This document shows, piece by piece, positions 31,032-42,499 of a DNA stretch of 64,000 nt. The translations under genes were made by a program, and so were the position numbers. The stretch covers positions 54,073,685 to 54,137,684 of the forward strand of contig CM067322.1 in the NCBI GenBank assembly GCA_034231615.1, read 5' to 3'. The notes under the pieces are model-generated. The model saw only the letters and a program-made list of their open reading frames with translations, did not search any database and was not told the DNA's origin. This DNA is from Meghimatium bilineatum (Eukaryota > Mollusca > Gastropoda > Stylommatophora > Philomycidae). The number at the start of each line of letters is the position of its first letter. Within the stretch, counting starts at the first letter, position 1.

Positions 31032-31250
31032 GTGGGGATCTCCCTGGCGTAGTGGTTAAGCTGTTCGCACTGTGTTCAAGAGGTCACGGGTTTGAATCCG
31101 GCCCGTGTCGTCTTGTTTATAAGGTGGATTTTTTTTTTCGGAGATCCCTGTGAATTATCACTTGAAGCTACGGAGTTTCGTGCTATGAGTGGTACTCTCG
31201 GCAGGCGGCTTGCCGCTTCGTGTAGAGTGACGGAGTACAGTGAAGTCAAT
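31032..31250 (+). mobile_element. SINE1, tRNA-derived, best copy
   Basis: It begins GGGGATCTCCCTGGCGTAGT. The A-box region is GGCGTAGTGGTTAAGC, and the B-box GGGTTTGAATCC lies about 45 bases downstream, the spacing of tRNA genes. The non-tRNA body follows: TTTTTTTTTCGGAGATCCC, ACGGAGTTTCGTGCTATG and GGCGGCTTGCCGCTTCG. The internal boxes would direct RNA polymerase III transcription in a live SINE. The first-half resemblance to a tRNA is clear, but an amino-acid identity cannot be assigned. Confidence 0.85.
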
Positions 31251-32095
31251 CTTCTACGGCTTTTAAACCCTTTTTTAAACAGTTACGGTGAAGGAGCAGC
31301 TTTAGGGTGTATCTTCTATTTTGTGCAGTGTACGTTACCAACGTTGTTGAAAGATGAATTATTTGTTCTGTGCCATTGAATCGTGTTTAGACTAATCATT
31401 CAATGTTTCATTCGGTCGCTTGTCTGTCTCCTCACGCGCCAGTTGCCCTCAAAGGATATCCTTGGGGAAGTGACAGTGTACTGGGCGACTTACATAACTC
31501 AGCCACCACGGGCGTCGCTGTCTAAACCTTCTGAGCATGCTTGAAATATTAGATGACAATAGCACTGCGGCATTTGAAACTCTATCTTTTCATGTAATGC
31601 CAATGATGAAGCGTAGGCGTTGCTGATGGAAAATATTGAGACCTTTCTATTGTATAGCATGCGGTTAAATGCCTCGCACCGTCATAGAGTAGCGTGGCTA
31701 CCTATTCAGTTTTGCAATACGTAGCTTTGGTCTTTGCGGTAAAATTAATATTTTCCTAGTCGCCTGCTTTCAGTCTGTCGAGAATCATTAATATCCAAAT
31801 ACGAAATATATGACGGTCTGCCCAAACTGGACTTCAGTTTTCCTGCTTTTTCTTCTCATGGTTTGACCTTTAAATATATGACGATCTTCCAGATTGATAA
31901 TCTCACAATCTAATTTTTGTGGTCAGAAGATTGCTCTGTGTATCCAGTTTTGTTTGAGAAAGAATGTATGTGTATCCAGGTGAATAAGATCAGTTATCAT
32001 GTTAAGGTTAAGACGTGAGTTTACATGATATTCCTTTAGTTCAGTGCGGCACGGAATAGAAAATCTGTTTAACCAACGAGTCAGGGGCAATTATC
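31251..32095. other. spacer, nothing recognised
   Basis: About 840 bases without an identifiable gene or repeat family, leading into the large minisatellite. Confidence 0.4.
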
Positions 32096-32640
32096 AGTAT
32101 ATATACACTTCCATATATACTAGGAGAAACTCAGTATACACTTCCACATATACTAGGAGAAACTCAGTATACACTTCCACATACACTAAGAGAAACTCAG
32201 GATACACTTCCACATACACTAAGAGAAACTCAGGATACACTTCCACATACACTAAGAGAAACTCAGGATACACTTCCACATACACTAGGAGAGACGCAGT
32301 ATACACTTCCACATACACTAAGAGAAACTCAGGATACACTTCCACATACACTAGGAGAGACGCAGTATACACTTCCACATACACTAGGAGAGACGCAGTA
32401 TACACTTCCACATATACTAGGAGAGACTTAGCAACCATCAGTATATATACACTTCAACATATACTGTGAGAGACTTATTATATACTTCCACATATACTGG
32501 GACTCAGTTTATACTTCCACATACACTGGAAGAAACTCAGTATATACTTCCACATATTTTGGGAGAGACAAATTAACCATTAGTATATATGCACTTCAAC
32601 ATATACTGTGAGAAACTTATTATATAATTCCACATGTCAT
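32096..32640. repeat. 33-bp minisatellite, left flank of big array
   Basis: The unit is about AGTATACACTTCCACATACA plus CTAGGAGAGACGC. About ten regular units run to 32425, followed by irregular transitional units that gain TTAGCAACCATC (about 32430 and 32575). The plus frame of 141 codons (TSTYTRRNSVY) and the minus frame are array by-products of an 11-residue period. Confidence 0.9.
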
Positions 32641-35600
32641 AGGAGAGATTCTGCAACCATCAGTATACACTTTCACATATACCGGGAGAGACATAGCAAC
32701 AATCAGTATACACTTTCACAAATACCGGGAGAGACATAGCAACAATCAGTATACACTTTCACATATACCGGGAGAGACATAGCAACAATCAGTAAGTATA
32801 CACTTTCACATATACCGGGAGAGACATAGCAACAATCAGTATACACTTTCACATATATCGGGAGAGACATAGCAACAATCAGTAAGTATATACTTTCACA
32901 TATACCGGGAGAGACATAGCAACAAACAGTATACACTTTCACATATACCGAGAGAGACATAGCAACAATCAGTATACACTTTCACATATAACGGGAGAGA
33001 CATAGCAACAATTAGTAAGTATACACTTTCACATATACCGGGAGAGACATAGCAACAATCAGTATACACTTTCACATATACCGTGAGAGACAAAGCAACA
33101 ATCAGTAAGTATACACTTTCACATATACCGGGAGAGACATAGCAACAATCAGTAAGTATACACTTTCACATATACCGGGAGAGACAAAGCAACAATCAGT
33201 AAGTATACACTTTCACATATACCGGGAGAGACATAGCAACAATCAGTAAGTATACACTTTCACATTTACCGGGAGAGACATAGCAACAATCAGTATACAC
33301 TTTCACATATACCGGGAGAGACATAGCAACAATCAGTATACACTTTCACATATACCGGGAGAGACATAGCAACAATCAGTAAGTATACACTTTCACATAT
33401 ACCGGGAGAGACATAGCAACAATCAGTATACACTTTCACATATACCGGGAGAGACATAGCAACAATCAGTATACACTTTCACATATACCGGGAGAGACAT
33501 AACAACAATTAGTAAGTATACACTTTCACATATACCGGGAGAGACATAGCAACAATCAGTATACACTTTCACATATACCGGGAGAGACATAGCAACAATC
33601 AGTAAGTATACACTTTCACATATACCGGGAGAGACATAGCAACAATCAGTATACACTTTCACATATACCGGGAGAGACATAGCAACAATCAGTAAGTATA
33701 CACTTTCACATATACCGGGAGAGACATAGCAACAAACAGTATACACTTTCACATATACCGAGAGAGACATGGCAACAATCAGTATACACTTTCACATATA
33801 CCGGGAGAGACATAACAACAATTAGTAAGTATACACTTTCACATATACCGGGAGAGACATAGCAACAATCAGTAAGTATACACTTTCACATATACCGGGA
33901 GAGACATAGCAACAATCAGTAAGTATACACTTTCACATATACCGGGAGAGACATAGCAACAATCAGTAAGTATACACTTTCACATATACCGGGAGAGACA
34001 TAGCAACAAACAGTATACACTTTCACATATACCGAGAGAGACATAGCAACAATCAGTATACACTTTCACATATACCGGGAGAGACATAGCAACAATTAGT
34101 AAGTATACACTTTCACATATACCGGGAGAGACATCGCAACAATCAGTAAGTATACACTTTCACATATACCGGGAGAGACATAGCAACAAACAGTATACAC
34201 TTTCACATATACCGAGAGAGACATAGCAACAATCAGTATACACTTTCACATATACCGGGAGAGACATAGCAACAATTAGTAAGTATACACTTTCACATAT
34301 ACCGGGAGAGACATAGCAACAATCAGTAAGTATACACTTTCACATATACCGGGAGAGACATAGCAACAATCAGTAAGTATACACTTTCACATATACCGGG
34401 AGAGACATAGCAACAATCAGTATACACTTTCACATATACCGGGAGAGAATAACAATAATCAGTAAGTATACACTTTCACATATACCGGGAGAGACATAGC
34501 AACAATCAGTAAGTATACACTTTCACATATACCGGGAGAGACATAGCAACAATCAGTAAGTATACACTTTCACATTTACCGGGAGAGACATAGCAACAAT
34601 CAGTATACACTTTCACATATACCGGGAGAGACATAGCAACAATCATTAAGTATACACTTTCACATATACCGGGAGAGACATAGCAACAATCAGTAAGTAT
34701 ACACTTTCACATATACCGGGAGAGACATAGCAACAATCAGTAAGTAAACACTTTCACATATAACGGGAGAGATAGCAACAATCAGTAAGTATACACTTTC
34801 ACTATATACCGGGAAAGACATAGCAACAATCAGTATACACTTTCACATATACCGGGAGAGACATAGCAACAATCAGTAAGTATACACTTTCTCATATACC
34901 GGGAGAGACATAGCAACAATCAGAAAGTATACACTTTCACATATACCGGGAGAGACATAGCAACAATCAGTAAGTATACACTTTCACATATACCGGGAGA
35001 GACATAGCAACAATCAGTAAGTATACACTTTCACATATACCGGGAGAGACATAGCAACAATCAGTAAGTATACACTTTCACATTTACCGGGAGAGACATA
35101 GCAACAATCAGTATACACTTTCACATATACCGGGAGAGACATAGCAATAATCAGTAAGTATACACTTTCACATACACCGGGAGAGACATAGCAACAATCA
35201 GTATACACTTTCACATATACCGGGAGAGACATAGCAACAATCAGTATACACTTTCACATATACCGGGAGAGACATAGCAACAATCAGTAAGTATACACTT
35301 TCACATATACCGGGAGAGACATAGCAACAATCAGTATACACTTTCACATATACCGGGAGAGACATAGCAACAATCAGTATACACTTTCACATATACCGGG
35401 AGAGACATAACAACAATTAGTAAGTATACACTTTCACATATACCGGGAGAGACATAGCAACAATCAGTATACACTTTCACATATACCGGGAGAGACATAG
35501 CAACAATCAGTAAGTATACACTTTCACATATACCGGGAGAGACATAGCAACAATCAGTATACACTTTCACATATACCGGGAGAGACATAGCAACAATCAG

Positions 35601-36850
35601 TAAGTATACACTTTCACATATACCGGGAGAGACATAGCAACAAACAGTATACACTTTCACATATACCGAGAGAGACATAGCAACAATCAGTATACACTTT
35701 CACATATACCGGGAGAGACATAGCAACAATTAGTAAGTATACACTTTCACATATACCGGGAGAGACATAGCAACAATCAGTAAGTATACACTTTCACATA
35801 TACCGGGAGAGACATAGCAACAATCAGTAAGTATACACTTTCACATATACCGGGAGAGACATAGCAACAATCAGTAAGTATACACTTTCACATATACCGG
35901 GAGAGACATAGCAACAAACAGTATACACTTTCACATATACCGAGAGAGACATAGCAACAATCAGTATACACTTTCACATATACCGGGAGAGACATAGCAA
36001 CAATTAGTAAGTATACACTTTCACATATACCGGGAGAGACATAGCAACAATCAGTAAGTATACACTTTCACATATACCGGGAGAGACATAGCAACAAACA
36101 GTATACACTTTCGCATATACCGGGAGAGACATAGCAACAATCAGTATACACTTTCACATATACCGGGAGAGACATAGCAACAATCAGTAAGTATACACTT
36201 TCACATATACCGGGAGAGACATAGCAACAATCAGTAAGTATACACTTTCACATATACTGGGAGAGACATAGCAACAATCAGTAAGTAAACACTTTCACAT
36301 ATAACGGGAGAGACATAGCAACAATCAGTAAGTATATACTTTCACTATATACCGGGAGAGACATAGCAACAATCAGTATACACTTTCACATATACCGGGA
36401 GAGACATAGCAACAATCAGTAAGTATACACTTTCACATATACCGGGAGAGACATAGCAACAATCAGTAAGTATACACTTTCACTATATACCGGGAGAGAC
36501 ATAGCAACAATCAGTAAGTATACACTTTCACTATATACCGGGAGAGACATAGCAACAATCAGTAAGTATACACTTTCACTATATACCGGGAGAGACATAG
36601 CAACAATCAGTAAGTATACACTTTCACTATATACCGGGAGAGACATCGCAACAATCAGTAAGTATACACTTTCACTATATACCGGGAGAGACATAGCAAC
36701 AATCAGTAAGTATACACTTTCACTATATACCGGGAGAGACATAGCAACAATCAGTATACACTTTCACATATACCGGGAGAGACATAGCAACAATCAGTAT
36801 ACACTTTCACATATACCGGGAGAGACATAGCAACAATCAGTAAGTATACA
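32641..36850. repeat. 43/47/48-bp minisatellite, roughly 90 units
   Basis: The core unit is AGTATACACTTTCACATATA, CCGGGAGAGACATAGCAACA and ATC (43 bases). A 47-base version repeats AGTA (CAGTAAGTATACAC), and a 48-base version adds T (TTTCACTATATACCGG), homogeneous at about 36470-36745. Variants such as ACAAACAGTATACAC plus ACCGAGAGAGAC mark higher-order blocks. The segment at about 33300-34320 recurs at about 35208-36228 (offset 1908). Minus ORFs (SLPVYVKVYTDCCYVSPGIC) are by-products. There are too many near-identical units for me to count exactly. Confidence 0.95.
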
Positions 36851-36975
36851 CTTACCCAGAGAAACACTGGGAGAAAATAAATATAAACTTCCACATATGC
36901 TGAGAGAGACTCACAAGTCGCTTCCACATATACTGAGAGAGACTCACAAGTCGCTTCGACATAACATATACTGGG
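36851..36975. repeat. 33-bp units, right flank of big array
   Basis: Diverged units CTTCCACATATACTGAGAGA plus GACTCACAAGTCG occur at about 36886-36960. The short 33-bp form therefore flanks the longer units on both sides. Confidence 0.8.
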
Positions 36976-37184
36976 GAGACTCAGCAGCTCTGGGTTTGCC
37001 TGAGGTGCAATGCCATAGGCTTATAATTCGGAAACAATATATTAAAGCTAGATAACTCATGCATTTAGGTGTAACTAATAAATTTAGCTTTCAGCTAAAA
37101 CAATTACAACATAAGTCAGGCGCTTGCAACCGAGTCCTTCGTCTACTATTCAGAATTGTGGAGTTATTGGTACCATTATCTAAA

Positions 37185-37330
37185 AGTAACACTATCGAAT
37201 TTTTCCCCGTGATTTTCATTGGTCACTGTGTGTATATTTTGTGTCGAAATGTCAATGAAAATCACGGCTTAAGTCATATTGTGTCACTTTTTATGAATAG
37301 AACCGCTGAGTCAACAGGATGTACGATATT
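37185..37330. mobile_element. palindromic MITE-like element, copy 3
   Basis: CCGTGATTTTCATTGGTCA faces TGTCAATGAAAATCACGG, nearly perfect, with a GTGTGTATATTTTGTGTCG centre. It explains most of the 114-codon frame at 37059-37403, which I therefore do not call a gene. Confidence 0.6.
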
Positions 37331-37432
37331 CCAGGGACTTGGGTTTAACCACAAGCTAGACCATCGTTTTTTAAACTCTGAAAGGAAGCTTGGGGTTCAG
37401 TGAGAAAGTGTGATGGCCAATATTGAATGTGT

Positions 37433-37667
37433 AGTAAGTAAAGTAACCCATATCATTTATTAATGCCGTAGGGGTGTGAGATGTTAGCGATCTCACATTT
37501 CACAGGCTCTGCAAATGAGGGCGGTAGCCATCTCTTCTCCCTCGCAGTCTTTATTTCCGGATTAATCCGGTACCCATTTAAGGCTGGGTCGACCTGGGAG
37601 CCGTTGCGATCTGAAAACATTTCCGCCTCAATTGGGAAATGAACCCAGGACCACTAATATGCGAAGC
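37433..37667 (-). mobile_element. SINE2 copy with 14-bp target duplication
   Basis: ATATTGAATGTGTA occurs immediately on both sides (37419-37432 and 37668-37681), a perfect duplication. On minus the element starts at GCTTCGCATATTAGTGG, with CCTGGGTTCATTTCCC as B-box, and runs through CAAATGGGTACCGGATTAAT to GGTTACTTTACTTAC. Relative to 41357-41612 it lacks the A-box end, so it is 5'-truncated by a few tens of bases. Confidence 0.9.
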
Positions 37668-37707
37668 ATATTGAATGTGTACACGGGCTCGAATGTATCT
37701 GCTTACT

Positions 37708-37800
37708 CATTTTTCTTCTTATTCTCCTGTTCATTCTCAAACATCTTATACAGGAAATAGTCCAGAAAACGAAACGTATTGTGTCACGGTTTATAGATTA
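37708..37800 (-). mobile_element. GAA-A retroposon 3' fragment
   Basis: TTCTTCTTATTCTCCTGTTC, ATTCTCAAACATCTTATAC, AGTCCAGAAAACG and TGTGTCACGGTTTATAG follow the reverse complement of the GAA-A 3' end including its tail. The rest is missing. Confidence 0.6.
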
Positions 37801-38314
37801 GCTGAATATTTGCTTTTTTCGTTCTGACTGATCTATGTGATGGAACATCAATACCCCCTCTCAATATCTACTTACTGGCCTCTTAGACGTTCATGCTCTT
37901 TCACGTTCACACAAATCTCTACCTCCTATGTCGCGCCCTAGAAACACAGTCGCGGCTATCGTTTCTAAGACGTGTTCAACTTTCACGTCACACATTAAAT
38001 CACCTTCAAAAGATTTCCTGACCCATGGGCTGATGTGACTACAACACATTGGCAGTTAAACAACCTCCTATACACTTTTAGCACTTGGAGCTACAAGCCC
38101 AACTCTGAAATTTCCTCAAACCCTCGGCCACTAATTAAAAGCTTCTTCCGTGCGATGTCCGTAGATTGAATCATGATACACACAAAAACACCGATTGGAA
38201 GTTGGTTGAATGTCAGGTAATACTAGTTTCCTATAGATCTACACGGCGATGCCGTCTGTCGTTGGTTAGATGTGTCAAATCACTCAAATTTTGTTCTGTC
38301 TGTATAAATTATGC
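37801..38314. other. spacer, nothing recognised
   Basis: No gene identified; composition is slightly richer in C and T. Confidence 0.4.
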
Positions 38315-38780
38315 GTGAACACATGTTATCTCTTAGTCGATATATAGGAATAGAGAAAACATGTTATATCTTAGTGGATATGTATAAACAGAGAACACAT
38401 GTTATCTCTTAGTGGATATGTAGAAACAGAGAACACATGTTATCTCTCAGTGGATATGTAGAAACAGAGAACACATGTTATCTCTTAGTGGATATGTAGA
38501 AACAGAGAACACATGTTATCTCTTAGTGGATATGTAGAAACAGAGAACACATGTTATCTCTCAGTGGATATGTAGAAACAGAGAACACATGTTATCTCTT
38601 AGTGGATATGTAGAAACAGAGAACACATGTTATCTCTCAGTGGATATGTAGAAACAGAGAACACATGTTATCTCTTAGTGGATATGTAGAAACAGAGAAC
38701 ACATGTTATCTTTTAGTCGATACGTTGGAACAGAGAAAACATGTTATCTCTTAGTGGATACGTTGGAACCGAGAACACTA
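38315..38780. repeat. 38-bp minisatellite, about 12 units
   Basis: The unit is about GAGAACACATGTTATCTCTT plus AGTGGATATGTAGAAACA. Central units are near-identical, and TCTCTCAG/TCTCTTAG variants alternate, implying a dimeric amplification. ACATGT is a palindrome in every unit. Confidence 0.9.
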
Positions 38781-38904
38781 GGAATTATATTTTTAAGGTC
38801 ACAAAAAAATGCGGAAAAACAAAGTTCACAAAACATTAAATCTTCATTTCGACAGAAATGCATGTGTTAGGAGGAAATGCATTTAAAAGGAGGACAAATA
38901 TTAA

Positions 38905-39135
38905 CAAAAATATAACAAATTTACTAGACTCGCATCATCATCTAGTGCCGTCTCTACAACGAAGGTTGGCTGTAACAGACCTCCAACATCCCTGTTTCTT
39001 GGTTTGGTGGTGCACTCTGCTAGACTGTAACCTGTCCATCTTGTGATGTTACTCTGCCACTTGTATTTCTGCATACCGCTTCTTCGCCTTTCTTCGACTT
39101 TACCTTCAAGTGAGGTCTTCGACATGGTGAATGCC
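38905..39135 (-). mobile_element. LINE 3' end, decayed
   Basis: Minus frame: SKTSLEGKVEERRRSGMQKY, KWQSNITRWTGYSLAECT and TKPRNRDVGGL, then VVETALDDDASL-stop. This is the G-x-V-x-G-x-R-x-R-G-x-Q ... W-x-x-N-I-x-x-WTG ... A-x-R-DR end of RTE-like polyproteins. A second, shorter decayed copy is on plus at 39970-40165. Confidence 0.7.
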
Positions 39136-39336
39136 TTTTAATGTGTCCAAAATATGTTATTCAGTTGAGCATTATTTTCTTTAATAATTCTTTCTTCATA
39201 TTAAGTGTTATTATAATCTTTTTTTTTCTTTCCGTGTTCTTCTCCCTATAATTCTATATATCTACATCTCCATGACATTAATTCTGTCCTCTAATTGCTT
39301 GTCTATTGTCTAAGTTTCTGAGTCATATATTAATAT

Positions 39337-39618
39337 CACCCGAGTGTTCAAGGGTCCCGAAAGGGGAGCAAAGAATAGCAACAGTGTTTACCTTCCACGC
39401 ATGTCGTAAAAGGCGACTAAGGAGGTTATGGGATGGAGTTGGCTGCCCCATCCCATATAGGGTCAGTGACCCAAAGCCATGCTGAAGTCGGATGTGTCAG
39501 GCGGATAGGCGCAGATATCGCATCAATGATGTAAACCAGGACACAACGCATTCCGTTCTCCGGACTACATCCTGCTAATCTGCAGGAGTTTGAGAACGAA
39601 CGCAGAATAAGAAGAAGA
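39337..39618 (+). mobile_element. GAA-A retroposon, full-length with TSD
   Basis: It runs from CACCCGAGTGTTCAAGGG to CGCAGAATAAGAAGAAG. ATATATTAATAT flanks it at 39325-39336 and again at 39621-39632, a perfect 12-base duplication. The body is close to the consensus; one tail GAA is mutated to TAA. Confidence 0.9.
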
Positions 39619-39647
39619 ATATATATTAATATAGAATAGATATAACA

Positions 39648-39765
39648 TTTTATAATTCTCATTTTTAGCTTATTTGTAATTTGTTTTAAAAGTTAACATT
39701 TTCCTAATGTCATTGAAAATACTTTTAGCCATTCATATTTCCTTTATAGACTAGACTCTAGACAT
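39648..39765. repeat. dispersed repeat related to 11401-11595
   Basis: TATAATTCTCATTTTTAG and AAAATACTTTTAGCCATTC match the leader and unit of the 57-bp array at 11401, here in single-copy form. Confidence 0.6.
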
Positions 39766-39969
39766 TTAATAACATCACATAAGTAATTTAATAAGTCGAC
39801 GGAGAATGGTAGTTTAGAGAGCTTGTTTAAAAAAATCAAATATGTAGAAGTTCTTGTTCATGGAAGGAATTTAAGGGAAAAAGAGTTTTAACAACACTGC
39901 TTGTGGAAAAAAAGAACTATTAAATGAAATATATATTAAACAAATGAAATATTTCGAATGCTCATGTTG

Positions 39970-40165
39970 AAGACTTACCTGAAAGTGGAGTCAAGGGGCG
40001 AAGAGCTAGAGGTAGACAGAGATACAAATGAAAGAGAAGTGCCGTTAAATGGACATGATACAGTCTAGCAGAGTGCACTACTAAATAATAGATAGAATAT
40101 GTTGCACTACTTTTCAGCCAACCTTCGAAACGGAGATGGTACTTGATGTTAATGAGAGGTTCTAG
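39970..40165 (+). mobile_element. LINE 3' remnant, sister of 38905-39135
   Basis: In mixed frames it gives ESRGEELEV/GRGRQRYK-like sequence, then VKWT, YSLAECTTK, and FSQPSKRRW, which parallels TRWTGYSLAECTTK and LLQPTFV in the minus copy at 38905. Several stops are present. Confidence 0.6.
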
Positions 40166-40534
40166 TTTCAGTAGATGCACAAAGATATCAATTTATATCT
40201 AACTACCTACACTAGAGAGATATAAAGTAGTTGTCGACCATCTATTGTGTATGTACTAGAAATCTGTCACAATGAGTGCAAATATATGAACATGAATTAT
40301 TCACTCACTGGCGATTCATTGACTAAAGGCCATATGTTTAGTGCTCTTGAAATATCGGCCATGTGGGTACGCAGCTTCTGCTATGATTTTTAAGACAGAT
40401 CCAGTCAGTGAGAGACACCATCCGTTTGTTTATTTGTCTGTGTGTGTTTGATCCCGCAAGAGTTAGGAGTGCTGGAATTCTTGGATCCAATTTTATTATT
40501 TTGAGAAGAGTTCTTCAGATATTTCTTCTGTTCC
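40166..40534. other. spacer, nothing recognised
   Basis: No gene or repeat recognised. Confidence 0.4.
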
Positions 40535-40825
40535 CATAATATTTCAATTTCTTTTGTTCCCATTCAACTTTCTTTCGTTCCCATAAAACTTCAACTTTCT
40601 TTCGCTCCCATAAAACTTCAACTTTCTTTGGTTCCCATAAAACTTCAACTTTCATTCGCTCCCATAAAACTTAAACTTTCTTTGGTTCCCATAAAACTTC
40701 AAATTTCTTTGGTTCCCATGAAACTTCAACTTTCTTTGGTTCCCATAAAACTTCAAATTTCTATGGTTCCCATAAAACTTTAACTTTCTTTGGTTCCCAT
40801 AAAACTTCAACTTTCTGCAGTCTAC
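40535..40825. repeat. 27-bp minisatellite, about 10 units
   Basis: The unit is about TTCCCATAAAACTTCAACTT plus TCTTTGG. CGCTCCC and GGTTCCC variants alternate in the left half. Confidence 0.9.
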
Positions 40826-40875
40826 AATATTTTAGTAAGTAGTCTGTACTCGTACAATATGTATACACTTATAGG

Positions 40876-40930
40876 CCGATGTGTATGCAGATGTACATGC
40901 CACTGAAAGAAATCTGCTACTCAGACAATA
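40876..40930. repeat. 51-bp family unit, outlying copy
   Basis: GATGTGTATGCAGATGTACA, TGCCACTGAAAG and AAATCTGCTACTCAGA match the unit that is tandem at 41618-41728. A third dispersed copy is at 41292-41345. Confidence 0.6.
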
Positions 40931-40937
40931 GTCTATT

Positions 40938-41010
40938 TGCTAAACCCTTTGGTGCCTTTCAGCGTCAGGGGTAGAAGAGTTTTCTGGAGATGTCTCTTGT
41001 GTGTGTTTCG
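40938..41010 (-). mobile_element. LINE 3' terminus fragment
   Basis: CTAAACCCTTTGGTGCCTTT, CAGCGTCAGGGGTAGAAGAG and TTTTCTGGAGATG match the 3' end of the minus LINE at 50283-50785 almost base for base. Only the terminal ~70 bases are present. Confidence 0.7.
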
Positions 41011-41291
41011 TTGTTTAATATTACTAGTAGTGGTCTTCAGAAAACTCTCCATTTCACTAAGAGCCATTGTGTTCTCATTGATGTTTTGCTAGTCCTGTCT
41101 CAGTGTTGTATCAGGAAATTCACATTCACATAACTACACCACCATCTCTAACACATACAGAAAGAAACCACATATTCCATGCCAATAGTCCTGAAACATC
41201 GAACTGGACTTCCATTTGTGCTCACAAGAATACCACAGCTGTCACTTCGCGCCATTTTACCGGAAGTATTACCGGAAGACAATAGTTATAC

Positions 41292-41345
41292 ACTTACATG
41301 TGTATGTAAATGTAATTATACACTGTAAGACGTCTACTGCTCGAT
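41292..41345. repeat. 51-bp family unit, second outlying copy
   Basis: TACATGTGTATGTAAATGTA and ACACTGTAAGACGTCTACTG show the same unit as 41618-41728, diverged. Confidence 0.55.
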
Positions 41346-41356
41346 TTTCAAAACCT

Positions 41357-41612
41357 AAATTTAACCCATAGCATTTGTTAATAACGTAGGGGTAGAAGAT
41401 GTTAGCGATTTCATATTTCAGCTTTTCTGCTATATGAGGGCCGTCGTCATCTCCTCTCCCTCGCTGTCTTTACTTCCCGGATTAATCCGGTGTCTAATTA
41501 AAGCTGGGTCTATCTTGGAGCCAGTTTGATCCGGTAAACATTTCCGCCTCAACTGGGGAATGAACACAGGGCCACTAATCTGCGAGGCCAGTGCGCTAAG
41601 CAGTGAAACTAG
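41357..41612 (-). mobile_element. SINE2, tRNA-derived, longest copy
   Basis: On minus it starts near CACTGCTTAGCGCACTGGCC (A-box at 41587-41600), followed by CGCAGATTAGTGGCCC and CCTGTGTTCATTCCCC (B-box at 41556-41572), like a tRNA first half. The body contains GGCGGAAATGTTTACCGG, CACCGGATTAATCCGGG and GCTAACATCTTCTACCCC, and ends at CTATGGGTTAAATTT. The GGATTAATCC palindrome is shared with 37433-37667. Confidence 0.85.
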
Positions 41613-41617
41613 TTTAT

Positions 41618-41728
41618 GTTCCACTCTAAGAAACCTGCTAGTCAGATTATATGTGTATGTAAATGTATGTTCCACTGTAAGAAACCTGCTAGTCAGATTA
41701 TATGTGTATGTATATGTATATTCCACTG
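41618..41728. repeat. 51-bp tandem repeat, about 2 units
   Basis: Units start at 41618, 41669 and (partial) 41720: GTTCCACTCTAAGAAACCTG, CTAGTCAGATTATATGTGTA and TGTAAATGTAT. Confidence 0.85.
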
Positions 41729-41814
41729 CTTTGCAAGCAAACATGCAATACACATGAATGCCTGCAACCACTTATTGGCACTTACTTCTTCATTCAGCGT
41801 TCCATCTCAAACTC

Positions 41815-41930
41815 ATACCTGTTAGTGGTGTATGCTGAACAATATATGGTGTATCATGGTTTACAGTGTGGTTGCGATATCTGTACCTTTCGGTCTAACA
41901 GATCCTACTACTGCATTGTTTGTGGGCCAT
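41815..41930 (-). mobile_element. GAA-A retroposon fragment
   Basis: TGGTGTATCATGGTTTACAG, GTGGTTGCGATATCTGTACC and TTTCGGTCTAACAGATCC follow the reverse GAA-A order, diverged. Confidence 0.6.
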
Positions 41931-42499
41931 TTTGATCCAGACTTTACGACATACAAGACAGATAATAGTGTCGCTACTGTTTGGTCCATTTTTTTGCCTC
42001 TGTAACCACGTCCGGACATTAAAAAAAAATCCGGGTTTATGATTTCTCACTTGACACGACCACTCCTCCAGTCGACTCAGCTGTAAATGAGTATCTGACG
42101 CATGAGTAAGGTAAAAAAAAAACAGCAAGGAAGGGAACTGGCCACCCCACCTAATAGTTGCTGCGGCTTAGTACATGAAGAGTTATCTTCATCCCCGACG
42201 GCAGATGCTATGGGGCCTACCTAAAAAAAACCTCAGGGTGAACTGTGGTATCAATGTTCCACTTCTGAAAGACTGTTTGTATACTATATTTAAGAGACAT
42301 TGTATAGCATTTAATAAAGATGAACTTGGTTTCCTGGGTTTCCACTACACACTGACCTCTGTTTCGCTTTTCAGTGGCCAGCTGACATCACCTCTCATAG
42401 CGACTGTGATACATAGCACAAATACAACGTTTCGAGTCTAATGCCGCCGAAACAGACGTCTATATCAGGGCACAACTCTAGCCCTCGCGACAGGTTTCT

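Noticed and set aside
31032-31110. Functional tRNA gene
   Set aside because: A and B boxes are present, but the acceptor stem does not close and the same sequence with the same 3' body is dispersed in the window, so it is a SINE.
32094-36742. Several 65-141 codon frames rich in Tyr, Val, Ser and Cys
   Set aside because: They follow exactly the 33-, 43-, 47- or 48-base repeat period, lie mostly on the minus strand of the array, and appear wherever units are uniform. They are by-products of the tandem array.
32641-36850. CRISPR array
   Set aside because: Units are contiguous without unique spacers, and the context is eukaryotic with no cas genes.
37059-37403. 114-codon plus frame
   Set aside because: It overlaps the palindromic MITE for much of its length and has no known motif.
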